From Sipunculus nudus (lineage: Eukaryota > Annelida > Sipuncula > Golfingiida > Sipunculidae), in the NCBI GenBank assembly GCA_026874595.1, contig CM049318.1, forward strand, positions 32,086,956 through 32,150,955: a DNA stretch of 64,000 nucleotides, given 5' to 3'. Position numbers and translations under genes: made by a program. Shown here in pieces: positions 46,452-61,400 of the stretch (positions within the stretch are counted from its first letter, which is position 1; every line of letters starts with the position of its first letter). The notes beneath the pieces were generated by a model. It ran no database searches. It was not told where the DNA came from and saw nothing but the letters and a program-made list of their open reading frames with translations.

Positions 46452-49400
46452 CTGCAAAATTATGATTTATTTATTATTACGCACACAACCTTATAAAGCA
46501 ACATCATGAAAACTAGCCCATAAAAATGGACTCCTCAATTGTTTTATTTTAGTGACTGACGCAATGTGGAGTCCATAGGTTGCCCCTGCAGCTAACTGTC
46601 ATTATAAAACTCCATACACAACTTGGATTTAACATATATCAATCGATTAATGTTCAATATATTCATGTGTATTGTTTATTTGACCACTGAAAAACATTGC
46701 TGTTCTATTCTCAGCACTATTTTGCACCAAGAGAGTGAAAATATGAACATAATAGTACACGGGCCTAAAGCATTATACAGGACTGCTACCAAATGCAAGA
46801 TGTCTGCCAGGCTGTTAATGCTTCAATTCCCTTAGGACCCTCTGGACAAATAAATCAGTTGTTGATGTAACAGGTGTTTCATGCATTCCAGAAAGGTTAT
46901 TTTTTATTACAGGCCTTTGAACATACAATAATAATGTGAACATTGGTATGTTAAAACCATAGGAAATATTTTTTTTCAATTTCCTTTTAAAGAGAAACAG
47001 AGTGTATCTTGCTATAACCCCAGTTAGCCCTTTGATGGGCTGGCGAAGCAACAGAAACCTAAAACCTGATGCGTCGCCGTCGGCAGCTACATGAAAACTG
47101 AAGTGTGAAAGATAGGTATTTCAGAAGACATGAATTTTAAGAAAATGTTCAAAATATCATGACAATCTTTATCATGACAGTTTTTAATCACTTAAATACT
47201 CTGAAATGTGTAAAATTAGACCATCCTTGAGAATGGACAAAGAGGTGTTAATTTGGAGGTGGTCCTATTTGATGGGTTTTTTAAAACCAAAGTGAATTCT
47301 GTTGTTTCACTCAAGGGTGGTCTCAATAGACAGGTGGTCTTTAACCAGACAAGTGGTCTTTCACACAGGTTCTACTCTTATCAATAATCCCAATCAAATA
47401 GGTTTTCTGATTATCTAGTATAACCTGCATGAGTATATATTAATCAAGCATGTGCAACCCAAACATATGGTCTTTTAAATGTCATGAACAGAACTGACAC
47501 TATATTGTGTGATAAGTTCCTCAAATTTCAACCTGCCCTTGAAATTTTTACCTTATGGATGCGTGTGAAGCATGTTTTTTGGTAACCCAAGTAGGTAAAA
47601 CCCTGCCTGAAACAATCACTTTTGGGATCACCAAATTGACTGTATTACCAGGGTGTCTGTTTTACTAAATTATCATTATATACTAACTGATGGGCAAAAC
47701 TAGTGATCTCATCAGTGGAGTGCTCATGTAATCTATATGATCATCAGTCATGCACCTGTTACAGGTATGGCTGCACAAATACAGATTTTTTTTTATTTTG
47801 CAATATACCCTATTTTCATTAGCCGAAACAATGACCATTTTAGGTCAAACAATGCCCATTTTAGGTCAAACAATGACCATTTTAGGCCAAACAATGACCA
47901 TTTCAGCAGGGTCTTTTTTTTTGTCATTTCAAACCAGCTTTGCATGAAGATAATCCTTATTTCGTGCCTAAAAAGTGCTAAAGTTAACAACCAAATTCTC
48001 TGCATTTAAAATAAATCCCTGCATTTAAAATATTTTTTATCTAACTTTATATAATGTAAGACAAAGCATTGCGAAACTTGTCAATGTACGACAAAGCAGT
48101 GTCACACTAGTCTGAATTACCTCATGAAATCTAAAAATTCCAAGACAATTATTTCAGCCTACTTTTAGTCTGATATATATTCAGTGTTGCCGCAGGCATA
48201 GTACATAACAACAGCCTAATGTCCAGAACATGATAACAAGGGATATCTACACTGATAATCCACCACACTCAATCATCCAATGGGCACACAATCAGGACAT
48301 GAGATGAGCCATAACAAACTAACCACTTTCCCTGTCAGGCCAATCAAATTTCTGGATTTTCTTTGATTCGAGACAATTTTTTAAAGTCAGCAATGTTTCT
48401 GAGTGGAAAACGGAAATCACATTTTCATAATTTTCCTGAATTTAAAGACAGCCAGAAACCCTGTGACAGGTCCTGTCACAAAACAGTCTGACACCACCAT
48501 GTACTGGAGAAAATTTAACATAAAGTGTATCTGTAGGCAGTAATGGCAAACCATCCAAAGGTGTAAAGCAGGGTTAGCAATGCTGAGTATTTAATTATGT
48601 ACAAGATATCCTACCTGTGCACACCATATATGATGCAGCCCATGGAACCATTGGAAGGTCTGTGATCAGATCCCATGGAACACAGCTCTCATCTGCATCT
48701 GGAAGTCACAAGTTAAATAATATATACCTTTTATATATACTGTATGGGTCAAATAAGAAATGAGTTTGTCGAGAGAAATCAAATTAAAAACTGAATTAAG
48801 TAGGAACTTTATTTCTGAAGATAAGGTTAGTTTTTTTAATATTGATCACCTTAATTATGACATCTTCGCATTAGTCATCTAAACCGTTGCTACTGTTTTG
48901 CCAGGTAAGTCTTACTGAGATAATTTGGGGATACTTAAACATACAAGATATTGACTACTATTACCACAGAAATATGTACTTTTGCAATGGATGTCTTTGA
49001 AAGTATCCTAACTTGCATATACCTGAAATTGGCTCTGTAAAAAAAGGTAATATAAATTTAAATATATACAAGAGCACTGTGAAATTGCATAATATGCCCT
49101 TCATATGTCTTGTGACATTTGACCTCATTAAATATGCACAGATTTGTAGTTGACTGAACTCGGGCAAACAACTTTGTTGGTTAAACATAAAGACTGAATT
49201 TCATCAGTTACATCAAATTCCCAGTTATCAGAACAATACCTCGGACCTCATTAAATATTTGGGGATATTACTGTGAATTAAAACAGGTGAGAAACTTAAT
49301 TGGTAAATATTTAGAGCGAGTTTCATGAAAATGATTCAAATTAGAGCGAGTTTCATGAAAATGATTCAAATTAGAGCGAGTTTTATGAAAATGATTTAAA

Positions 49401-52400
49401 TTCTTGGTCAGTCAACACCTTAGTCTGGTGACCTCATTTAAATATGAATGGATATTCCAAGAATCAAACTTGGGTGAGATAACCAATTGGTAAATATATT
49501 TAAAGTGAGTTTCATGAAATTCCCTGTTACATTATATAAAACATCACAGTGCCACTGAAGGAAGATTGACTGTCGGACGCTGCTCACACCCTAATATGAC
49601 GTGTCAAGGTTAAATGTAAACTTACAAGCCTCATGAGGCATTCCAGCGATTTGTCTGTTGCTGCCCTGTACCCTAATAAGCCGCCGACCATATGGGTACT
49701 TGTGGGACCACTGGTTTTTCTGTTCAGCTTCCACAAAATCCAACTTGTCCAAACATGCACTGCAACAACAAACATACACATTAAATACACTTGTGCAGGA
49801 TGCCAAAAAAACATGACAAAATGTTATTCAAAACATATGTTGCATAATTATACATACAGAAAAAAATACTTTGTACATAGGATCTGCAAGCTTATCCAAA
49901 ACAGAAATTACTGGTATACAATACTGGCAAGCTAAATCTTCAGCCAATGAAAAATTTTCAGTAAATGATAGCAGTAATGCTCAATTCACACAATATATAC
50001 AATGATGTGTGATCTGATCGGGGAGAACAGATTTAACATATACCTACATGAAGCAGGGTTTTTATCAAACTGTATATAAATACTGCACATAATTAAATTA
50101 TTATTTCCTAATCTATTTATGAATACATTATATTGTTATATTAATAAGCTTTAAGCATATATCTAAGATTCTGTTTGTCTAAGTCTGTTGCTTCTCCAAT
50201 ATTTACTCATTTCATAGTTACACTATTCCCACCCAGTCTCTATTATACATGCATGCTATGACAATAAACATAGCAGTCACACATCGAGAAGTTGGTTTAG
50301 TATACTTCTCACTGGTTTAAGAATTATTCAATTTCACTACCCACCTGTACATAGTCTGAAGACTGCTAATACAATCACGGAATGCTGTTCTCTGCTTCAA
50401 CATGGCCTTCGGGAGACGGCAATGATCATGCAGCAAGGCCACATGATAATTGTACGACTCACAGGACAACAACTGGTATTCCAACTGCACTGGATCATAC
50501 TGTGAACAAAATCCAAATGGAGACTTACATTAAATATGAGTAACTTTTTTATTCATTTATTTCTATAATAGAAAGGGATCCCTGGAAATACTGTTTCATG
50601 AAAACTGATGTACTGTCTTTTACACAAACATCAATGAAAAGGATTTGAGATCACTTACAGTGGAACCTCTCCTTACGGGCACCTCTGTAAAACGGGCATC
50701 TCCTATTTACGGCCACTTAATAATTTCTTATGGGCAGTCCCTTGAAAGTTGGTACTGAAATATATGACCTCCCTATTAAATGCACCTCTCTAATGCGGGC
50801 AAAATGTCCAGTCCTGTCAGTGTCCGTAATATGGAGGTTCCACTGTATTTACATTAAAGCCAGCTATTCACCTGCCATTTCTATCTATAGAATTTATGTG
50901 ATTTCTTGATTACTGTGCATTCATATTAATGAACTCCAGAAAGGAAATTTCTTATATTGCCTCTGTGGTGGATGTTTGAGCTTATACATTTACAAGCTGT
51001 AAGTAAACACTGCACTGTTGACAATCAGAAAAAAAAAAAATTTAACCTAAGGTGGTTGCTTGAGTATATGTAGAAGCTGAAAGGTCATAAGTTGCAAAAT
51101 GATCTTTGCAAAACTGGTGTGTCTGACTTGCCACCAGTTATCCTTGTTGAATGTATTTGAATTATTTTGGTGTGGGCCCTTTTTGTTATAATCACATGGA
51201 TATAAACAAAACAAACAGCCTGAATGTGTTGGGAGCAGTGTTTTCTGGTATATTTTTATGAAAGGTTCAAGGGTAGTTAATAGACATAAGAAAATAGAAT
51301 AGGCCCCTTTAATGTCTGAGTGAGTGTGTGCGGGTGCAGAAGGAAGAGTGAACAGCATTATCATACCCCAGGCATTGGTCTAAGACTGATGAAGCGGCTT
51401 CTTTCCGTCTTTTGCGTGAAGTCACCTTTAAGTAGCTCATGGACCACTTCATCCTCGCGAATGCATCTACACTGTGAAAATGATGAGTATGTCAACTTGG
51501 GTGCACACTCCACCATGAAACTTGATAAACTTCTGCAGCCATGCACTGAAATAAAGACAATAACAGTCTCAGTAAACATATCATTTGTAGGGCTGAAACA
51601 GGCAGCAAATTTTCGGACACTACAAGTACTAAGTATGAGATGACTCGGACACAATTACTCCGAACAACAACAACAATACACATGGAAACATTGGGGCTCA
51701 ACATTAATGTTAACTACTTGCCCATTGCAAGCTTAAGTTCCAGAAAATGGTAGTAGGGCAACCAAAAGCAGGCTCCTGCTTGTCTGACTGGGTATCTGGG
51801 TCCAAGATAAACCGTCACCAACAGGCCTGAATCTCAACTTATCTTCAGTCTACAAACATCTTTTCATAGAGAAATAAAATCATATTGATAATAACATCTT
51901 TATCTTAATTTCCTCTATGTTCATCCATGTAAGTACTAAAGAGAACTTTTATTAACAAACAGACATTTTAACATGTTTATTGTCTAACATGCTATATAAC
52001 GAGCAACATAAATGTGGAACACACTTTGTGTTCATGGCTGCATTCACTGATATTTTGTAGGTGTAACAGTAGGACAAGTAAACTTTCATGCTCGGCAAGT
52101 AAAAGTTAGATGCTACTTGCCCTGTTGGGCAAGTACTTTAAACAGTTACTATTGAGCCCTGTTAAAGTTAAAAATGATAAAATGGGAATTTGATGTCATT
52201 TTTCTGATGTGACCGATATGCTGCTTACATATACAAATAAGAACCAGACATTTCTTGGCACCGCAGGTGCCAGAGTATCCCCAGACATAGTAGGGCCCCC
52301 CCCCCCTTTAAGAATAGGCCCCCATTTTTAGCAGCATATACTGACACTTTGCATATTTATTGTTTCTTCCATCTAACAATCCACAATCTTGTTGAAGATG

Positions 52401-55400
52401 TTGGTCCTGTGACCTTGATCTTTTTAAAGATGTGTCATGTGACCTTGACCTTTGACCTCATGATCCCATCACCCTTGGCAGGTGAACTATATGTGCAAGA
52501 TGAAAGATCTGAGATGAATTGTTTGGCTGAAAATGCATCCACAATCTTTTTAAAGATGTTTCCTGTGAACTTGACCTTTGACCTCATGACCCCAAAATCA
52601 ATTTGGGTCCTGCTTTTCCAATGGGTCAAATACAAGTCAAGTTTGAAATCCATACATCATTAAAAGCAGGAATTATCATCCAGAAACTAATTTTTGGACA
52701 GATGGCTCCTGTGACCTTCACCTTTGACCTTGTGACCTCAAAATTGATAGGGGTCTTCCACTCTTGGCAGATGAACTATATGTGCAAGATGAAAGGTCTG
52801 AGATGAAACGTGCTCCTGAAAATGCATCCACAATCTTTTTAAAGATGTGTCCTGTGACCTTGACCTTTGACCTCATTACCCCAAAATCAATTGGAGTCTT
52901 GCTTTTTCAATGGGACATATGTAAGTCAAGTTTGAAATCAATACATCAATAAAAGCAGGAATTATCATCCAGAAACTAATTTTTTGACAGATAGCTCCTG
53001 TGGCCTTGACCTTTGACCTTGTGACCCCAAAATTGATATGGATCATCCACTATTGGCTAGTGAGCTATATATTCAATATTGAAGACCTAGGATGAAAGTT
53101 TGGCTTAAAAATGCATCCACAGTATCTTTTAAAATGCCAGTCCAGTGACCTGGACCTTTGACCTCATGACCCTAGAACCTATAGGGTTCTTACTTTAGTG
53201 GTGGGCCATACATAAGTCATGTTTGAAATCCATATGGCTATCAACACTGGAGATATCATAAGAGGTGTGTGATTTTCACCATATATGGCAATATTCAAGG
53301 TCAAGGCCACTCTCATAGGAAAGGTCATGACCCCAATTTAAATAAACATCATCCCATAACCCATGCCTATGTATATGCATAATATAAAAGACATCTGTCA
53401 ATTAGTTTTTGACTTATAATGCTCACAGTACTGTAAGGTGACAATTTTGGGGGTATTAAACGGCACGAAAACAAGTAAAGAATAATAGGTAGCGCCACCA
53501 GTTTCTGGAACATGACAACCCTATCAATGATTTTCCATCAACTTGATTTTGGGATAAATCCATGCAAGATTTCTTGAGATATTAAAGAATTTGTGTGATT
53601 TCCCCCAAAATTGGATCTATTCAAGGTCAAGGACACTCTCCTAGTAAAGGTCATGACCTCATTTTAAATCATCCTCTTACCCATATTTATACATATACCA
53701 AGTTTGGTAAAGTTCCATGAAATATTTTTTTGGGTTATCGCGCCAACAAGATTTATATGCGGCGGCGGCAGCGGGACCGGTATGAAAACATAGTATCCCC
53801 TGACTTTGTCTGGGGATACAATAATGGCTTATATTTAAGCTAGTAAACAATGGATGGGTGCTGTGACATGAAAATATGTGAGAACATTTATCTATTTATG
53901 GAACAATACATATAACAGCCACAATCCCTACAGGAGGAACTGCTTAAACATCTCAAAATGCCCAGACCATGATTTCAGACTCTCCAGTGCAAATTTCTGC
54001 AGTAATTATGATATATACAAATAGTGTATTTTATAAAGGTTAAATGGCACAGGAAATAATAATAGATTAAAAGACATGAAAAACCTCACCTGTAAGACTT
54101 TCCAGGTTCCCACATAGGTCTATGACTAGGTCCGTGATACCACAGTTCCTGATGCTCAGATTGATAAGTGAATGGCTATCAATCACCAGGATCTAAAAAT
54201 AAACGTTCAACAGTTATAACTTATAAACAGGTGCTTGAGTAAGAAAACTGAGTATTAGGCCAAACAAAATAAATTATATGTTTCTCAGGCACTTTTTGAG
54301 AAAATGATGGATTTCTCCTTATAGAAATTTTGATTGCAAAATCAAGTATATTGGAAGTTTGTTTAAAACATGATTTCTGCCAATGGGCTGCAATGGCAAC
54401 CATGTTTAATCCCAACGAATGGTCACAAAGCATGAATTTAGTGAAAGCAAGCAAATATATTCTCTTTGTGGGACGAAATTTTACATTTGAATACCATCAC
54501 ACAAATATTAGACCCATTCTAAGTGTTTATTTAAATATTAGTAAAGGTTTTTTATTTAAACCGAACATATTAACACCTCATTAGCTATGAACACTGACTC
54601 CACAAGCCAACAAAGCGGAGGCCCCTCATGAAAATAGTTCTCAAAGACAGAAATATAGGATATAATAAACTTAATAAATGATGTTAAGGTCAAACTGGCC
54701 AAAGTTTTATAGGAATTTTCTGTATATTGAAGTATATACATGAGCCAAAATGGTCAAGTGTCATTACGAGGGAAACTGACCGATGCGGAAGTCTCAGATT
54801 TTTTTTGGTAGTGATCAACAACGTAACCTGACCACCACTTGACACTTGAGCATTAAAAACATTTGACACGGGGGGGTTTAAAGTGACGCGAGTGGTGCCC
54901 GAGAAACATATTAATAATTTTTTTTGGCCTTACTACACCAGTACTTGAGTATACAATCAGCAATTAGCATATATATTAAAATATTCACTTTGGTTATAAA
55001 TGTAACCCTTTTTTGTGGTTATGAATGTAGTTATTTACTCTGATTACATTTAATATTTTTGGAAGGTGTGAATACACTTTAGTAGTAAGCTTTTTAGTGA
55101 TGATATATAACCAGAGTAACATACTCCAGGTTTAGTTAAGTAATACTGATCAATTTTGAAAGTGGTGTTGTGCCAATTAATTAATTATATCAATGTCTGA
55201 CATCAGGATTTTGGCAAAGTCACTTAAATGGTAGTGTGGTTCCAAAATCTTTTTGCATTAACTTTTTGGTACTTTTTCAGTGTCTGCAATCTAACTGCAA
55301 TACCCCCCCCCCCCCCCCCCCCTTTGAGGATAAGGATAATTATTCGACTATTCGGTCCATTATGTAGTGTATACTCCCTGTATACCTTGGATGGGTTTTC

Positions 55401-58400
55401 CGTGATGACCGGATCACTGGTGCTGGTAGCTTGATCATGCATCTCTGGTTTCTTGACCTTTGACCTCTTGGTTGGTTGAGCAGGTACAAAAGTTATCTCA
55501 TTCTCCTCAACAGTGCTGCCACCTGTTGGGAATAAATAAAATTTAATTTTTCAAGACAGATTGATGGATACATATATATTTTGTGAGATGGAAATGATAG
55601 AAGTGTTTTTGTTTACCCATGTTAAGAGTTTTCAACATTTTCATAACACTCCCATTTCAGGATTCCTTTTCAGATTGCTGGAACAACATTCCCTGAAAAT
55701 TTCCATACATAAACCACAACAGAAAAAATAACAGCATTTCTTTTTACTTGCTGGATAAAGCATGTGTCCAAATTTCGTATTCGGCCAAAAGGAGCTAATA
55801 TCATGAGATAATACAGGTTTTTACAAATAAATATGAACCTTTAAAGTTCTGTCGGTCCACTATAAAGTATTTTCACCATATACAGCTGTATCTGCTGTGA
55901 GCAGACCCCAGCATGAGCAGACATCTCCAATTACAGAGTTAAAGAGCTGGCATGCATGCCATCCATGGAAATTTACAATCTGACATGACAGTTTAGTAAT
56001 CTCTGTTAAAATAATATTTACCTGTAGATTTACTCCTATGCTTGGATTTCTTTCTTCTCCTATGTGACCTTGACCTTTGGTGACCTCTGCTGTTTTTTTC
56101 AGGAGCTTCTCTCAGCTCATCACTAGATGCTTGGCAGGCTTTGTCCACTTTCCCCACCATCATGGCCTGGTCCCTTTTATGTCCACTTTTATTAACACTT
56201 TTACACTTGCACACACAGAGAGGTTGTTTTCCCTTTCTGGATGACTTAGCATGACCTTTCCTCTTACTTTTAGACTTATTACTACCATAAGTCCTATTCT
56301 GCTTGCTACATTTGGCACAAAAGTCACTATTTGAGCTCTGTGAACTTTTCTTGGACCGTTTCCCACCTCTTCCCGATGTTGAAGGAATCGGTCCTGCTTT
56401 GGCTGCCCTCTTGTGGGAACCTGATGCACTAGTCTGTTTTACATTTTGTTCATTGTCACTCCCACCAGTTTCTTCATCCTGTTCTTGGTTATCACCAGTG
56501 TCACCATGGTTACCAGGTTGCTGGTGACCTTGACCCTGAGGTTGGTTATTGTTCTGTGCTGCGGCTGGCTGGTTAACCTGACTGGATGAATGTGGTCTAG
56601 CTACGAAGGCAGCAAATATGCCCAGACCCGTACCACTGCTTATACCCACTCTGTAATAAAATAAAATCAATCAAGGCGCATTTAAAACATGTTGACATTA
56701 ATGTCTCAATGTTAACTAGGCCAAGTCTTTTATTACACCTGGTGAAAACTCAGGTTATGAAAGTTCAAAATGTACATCTGTACTTGTCCCTCTGCAGTTC
56801 TAGAGCTACTGCCAGTAAGATTACATCTGGTGGAAAAACAGTATGATTTTCAAGAATTAAGATCATTGACTATTTGGAGAAATCAATGTTTACTGTTATA
56901 ACATGCTTGTTGCAGTGGAGTCACGAATCCTGTTTAGTTTCTTTTTCAATTCTTTGTAGATAACCATTATTCTCACTGCATAATTTTTAGTTTCAGATGA
57001 GAAGAAGAAGACAGCACCTGAGCTATACTAATGACATGGCCAGTTTTGGCCATCAGCAATGTGAAAGTGGATGGTTCAGAGGTTTTGAGTTTTATCGTGA
57101 ACAAATTTGAGGAGAAATTATGAGATGATAGGGTTGAGATGGCATAAGCTGTAAATTGTAGCTGCATCATCAAGCCAAATCAAAAGTATCCAAGAGACAA
57201 CATCCAGCACAGCAAAACAAACCCCAAACTGGAGGGCAAGCAGAGAACTCAGACAAGCCAGCAGAGCAGCAGAATATACGCCCATTTAGTAACAAATGCC
57301 TATAGCTATGCACCCTTACCACCAGCATACAGGCAGTTAGAAGCTGTCAAGAAATCATACAACAATCAAATTCATGGAATTAATGTCCCTTGCTTTGGGC
57401 TCTTGTTGTCTTTCATGCTTGATAAGCAACCAAAATTATAACATGTGGACAAAGTCGTGAGGGCACAACCTAAAAAAATCTAAAACAGATGCACTCTGAC
57501 ATGTGGCGACATCTGCAGGGGAACATAAAAACTAAAACACATTGAGAAATAGGACCAAAATCCTCTATGACATGTGGAAGACATCTGCAGGCGAACATAA
57601 AAACTGAAACACACTGAGAAATTTGACCAAAATTTTAGAATTTTGTTTTGAGCTGGAGAGAAATAATTTTCAGATAGACACTCCAAAACCAATCCCAGCC
57701 GAGCTACGATGAGAGCAATTGCTGATCCAAATTTGAATGAAATCCAATAAAATTTAGGAAAGTTATCACATGGAAGCAAAAACACCTGACAGACAGACAG
57801 ACAGGGGTACAGACAGACAAACTGAAATCAATGTCCCCAGCATCCGGGGAGCGGGGGACAACAAAGGATTGAGAGTGACCTCAGTTTTCTTCATTAGCAT
57901 TTGTAATATCAGCCAGTGGAAGAAATTGATTCACTTACCTTGCACATCCTCTAGGTAACTCATGGAACAAGTCTTCAAGAAACAGAGATTCCAGAGCACT
58001 GAGCATGGAGAAGGTGGACGAGAAGTCACTCAGGTCTAGGGTCTGGCACGAACAGATGCTCAGCTCTCGCAGCGTGAACCACCAACCTCCTCGAAATACA
58101 TACTTTATATCAGTCACTTTTATATCACTTGAAATCAAATAATAAACTGACTGCAGAAAATGTTAAATTTGAAAGCCATTGCATTTTCATGTGTTTTCTA
58201 TTATGAGTGTCAGCAGTGACTTGAAGAAAAATACCTTGACATATGGACTTCCTTCAAATATTCAATAACTTAGCATACAGAATCAGTTAAAATATACTTG
58301 TCAGCCTGGAGAAATGGGAAACCAACTAATAAGTTACAATGTTAATTGATAACAAAATCGTGGACATTGTCATGTTTAAGAAGTATGTAACTAAAATAGT

Positions 58401-61400
58401 TATTTTATGTTTAATCTATTAATAATCCTTATTATTAATCCCTGTTTATGGAACTCTATAATAATGACCTGGTACAAATGTCCTGCCACACAAAAAGGCT
58501 TGAATATCATAGTCCGAAATGTCCCTGTCTGAAACGTCCTACATTTGTCACAGACTTAAAGCCTATAAGAACCTACCTATTATAGGGATCCACAGTGAGG
58601 GGAAACGCAGGAAGGGACAGTTGATGAGTGATAAGGATTTAATCGTATGAAACACTTCATAGATAGCCATCATTCCCCTGTCTGTGATGTCACAGGCTTT
58701 TTCAGCATAATCATCGAGTCCTTGGTCGGCCAGGTCTTTCATTGTATGTTTTCCTGCAACATCCATTAATCATATCAATTAATGATGAAGATTTACGTAA
58801 TAAAGTAAAATATGTTCAGTTCGCATTGGTCAACAATTATCTAATGATTATGAGATAACCAAGGATGAAATTCAAATTTACATTTTTTAAAATGTAAGGT
58901 GAACGATAAAACTATGGCACATAAATTTTAACAAGAGCATGCAAACTTGCATATCATCCCTGTCGGATATCTGGTGACCTCTGACCTCAAGTCTAAAGCA
59001 AACAGGCAGACTTTTTGAAAGAGTGAAGCTTTCTTATATTGCAAATGCCCCAGCTGACTTGGGGTTTTCGGTGGCCATGTCTCTTGAGGACTGGAAGACA
59101 ACTTAATTGTTAACAAGCAAATTCGTAGAATTTATGTCCCCCCGCTTCTGCCTCTTGTTGTCCCCCTTTTGCCTTCTTAATATGTTTTAGTTTTTATTTT
59201 CCCCTGAAGATGTCTCCACATGTCATAGTGCCTGTGTTTTAGTTTTCATTGTCCCCTGAAGATGTCTCCACATATAATTTTTTTGTAAATTGGGAACAAA
59301 AGGACAATTTTTTTCGTTTTGGAGCTGGTGATAAAAATTTTCAGACAGACAATTCAAAACCAATCCCAACTAAGGTATGCATAAGAGCAATCACCGACCA
59401 AAGTTTGAATGAAATCAGGTAAAATTTAGGAAAGTTATCACATGGAAACAAAAACCTGACAGTTGGATGGACAGACAGACAAAACCAAATCAATGTCCTC
59501 GTTCTGCAGATGCGAGGGAAAACAAATGAAATAATATTTCATTACAATGTCATCTTAAAAAATCTGTGTAATTCTCTGTCTTTTTCCAGCAAAACTTGAG
59601 TACATTGTCTGTGCAAGGTATTGTGTAATGAATGACAATGACAGTGGTTCTGCACTTATAACAGTTGGTTGGTTTATTCCTGTTTTTTATATTTGGGTCA
59701 ATTTTTTTCAAGGGGGCGGGGTTTTTAGGCCCCAACCCCCATCCCTCACCCCCAGGGGAAAAGTATTAACTATTTTTTTTTTTTTATTTCCTTTTTAATT
59801 CTTCTGTCTGAGCTTGTACAAAATTTCCAATATATTCCAACCCATCTTGGGTCATAGATAAAGTCACAAGTGACCAATTTACACATGGTATATATTTTCA
59901 GCTTGACCTACTATCCAAGATTGTACACTACATAGCTTATTCCCTATAATTACTCAGTTCTGTGTTTATGCTGGATCTCTAATGTGGCTGATTTTCAAAA
60001 ACTGACCATTTGTCATGTTATAAATATGTGGGCATAAAAAACAAACAGCCTGCACAATGTGGGATCAGAGTTTTGGCTTATTTTTATAACAGATCCAAGG
60101 ATTTGTTGTTATTTAATAGACAGTAGCTACAGGAATAGGCCCTCATTGTATTCCACAGTATTAAATCACCAATAAGGGTGAGAAATCTATAAGCACATTC
60201 AATATTCCTCTGAGCTTCATTTTTACTATTTAATGTAAGAAATGATCTGTTGTGTACAACTTACCTGTATCTGGGAAACTGTCCTGCCAACCCATAACTA
60301 GAGTGTCAAACTGAGGGAACCTGGCACGAGACTGCTCTAATGAAATGAAGAAGCTGTCCTTACACAGGGAGGGCTGCAGAGACAGCTCTGTAAGCCTGCA
60401 AGTCATAAGGTCAGGTCACATGATCAGTCATGTACCATGGTACAACATAGAAAATACATGTAAACATGCCCTGGCAGTCACAGCCCATTCAGACACCATG
60501 AGCTCAATGTTCTTTGTGTTCACATTATGTGTACATGTACACTGTTTAATATTTTGACAAGCTCTGAAAGAATAGGTTATGTGAGCCAAATACAGGCAGA
60601 AATATATGTCAACTTTCACTTATATAAGTATTACAGTGTCATACATGAGAAAATGAATTAAACATATTTTCAAATGTTTAAAAAAAGTGGTATTTCATAC
60701 TATTTGAGAAAAGAACCATGATTTCATCTGAAGATTTGCGAGTAGGATAGGTAAATATTCAAAAGCATATCATATTAATGAAATAAATTTTACATTCTAG
60801 TTTCATGAATATCAATACATATAAATTGTGAGCGTTATAAAACTAGAGATAGATCATAGATTGGTGTAGACCACCAGTATTCATACACTGTTAACACTGG
60901 TAAAGAGCCCTGTGATTCCTTATATGAGAGGTTCCTACCTCTGACAAGCTGTGATAGCCAGAAACCCCACATCAGATTCTGTCACATGTCGACAGGCTCC
61001 AAAAGTGATCTGCTTCAGTTCCCGAAACCCTCCGAGCCTCCATGTGTCTTCAACCAGCTGCTGGATGTGGCCACCTGGTGACAATGTTACAAACTAAGTA
61101 TCAGAAATTTTAGACAAGGACTCCACTCAAGTTCAGTGTTCACAACACACACCTGTGTAACTGAATATGTAAAAACTTGTAAAGCTTATGCCTAAGTCAT
61201 ACCAAGTTCCTATGATCAATAATAAATCAATTATTTTATGTACCTCTTATATTACTGTGAACTCTCTTTATAGAATTATACGTAAAATATTGACTGAGTA
61301 AATTCACTCTGTCTTGTACATGTATCATGCTGAAAGGTCATGTTAACGGTTGGGTTGATGACAATTGTTGTACACCACAAAAGGTTAAGTATTAATTCTG

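Noticed and set aside
47737-48009. Periodic frames with RSNNDHFR-type or LKWSLFDL-type repeats
   Set aside because: Produced by a 21-bp tandem repeat, which keeps every frame open. No splice sites or homology support a protein.
55224-55442. Frame running through polyglycine or polyproline near 55310
   Set aside because: It comes from the poly-C/poly-G tract in FBXO38 intron 7; the exon ends at 55386 with a donor that keeps the FBXO38 phase.
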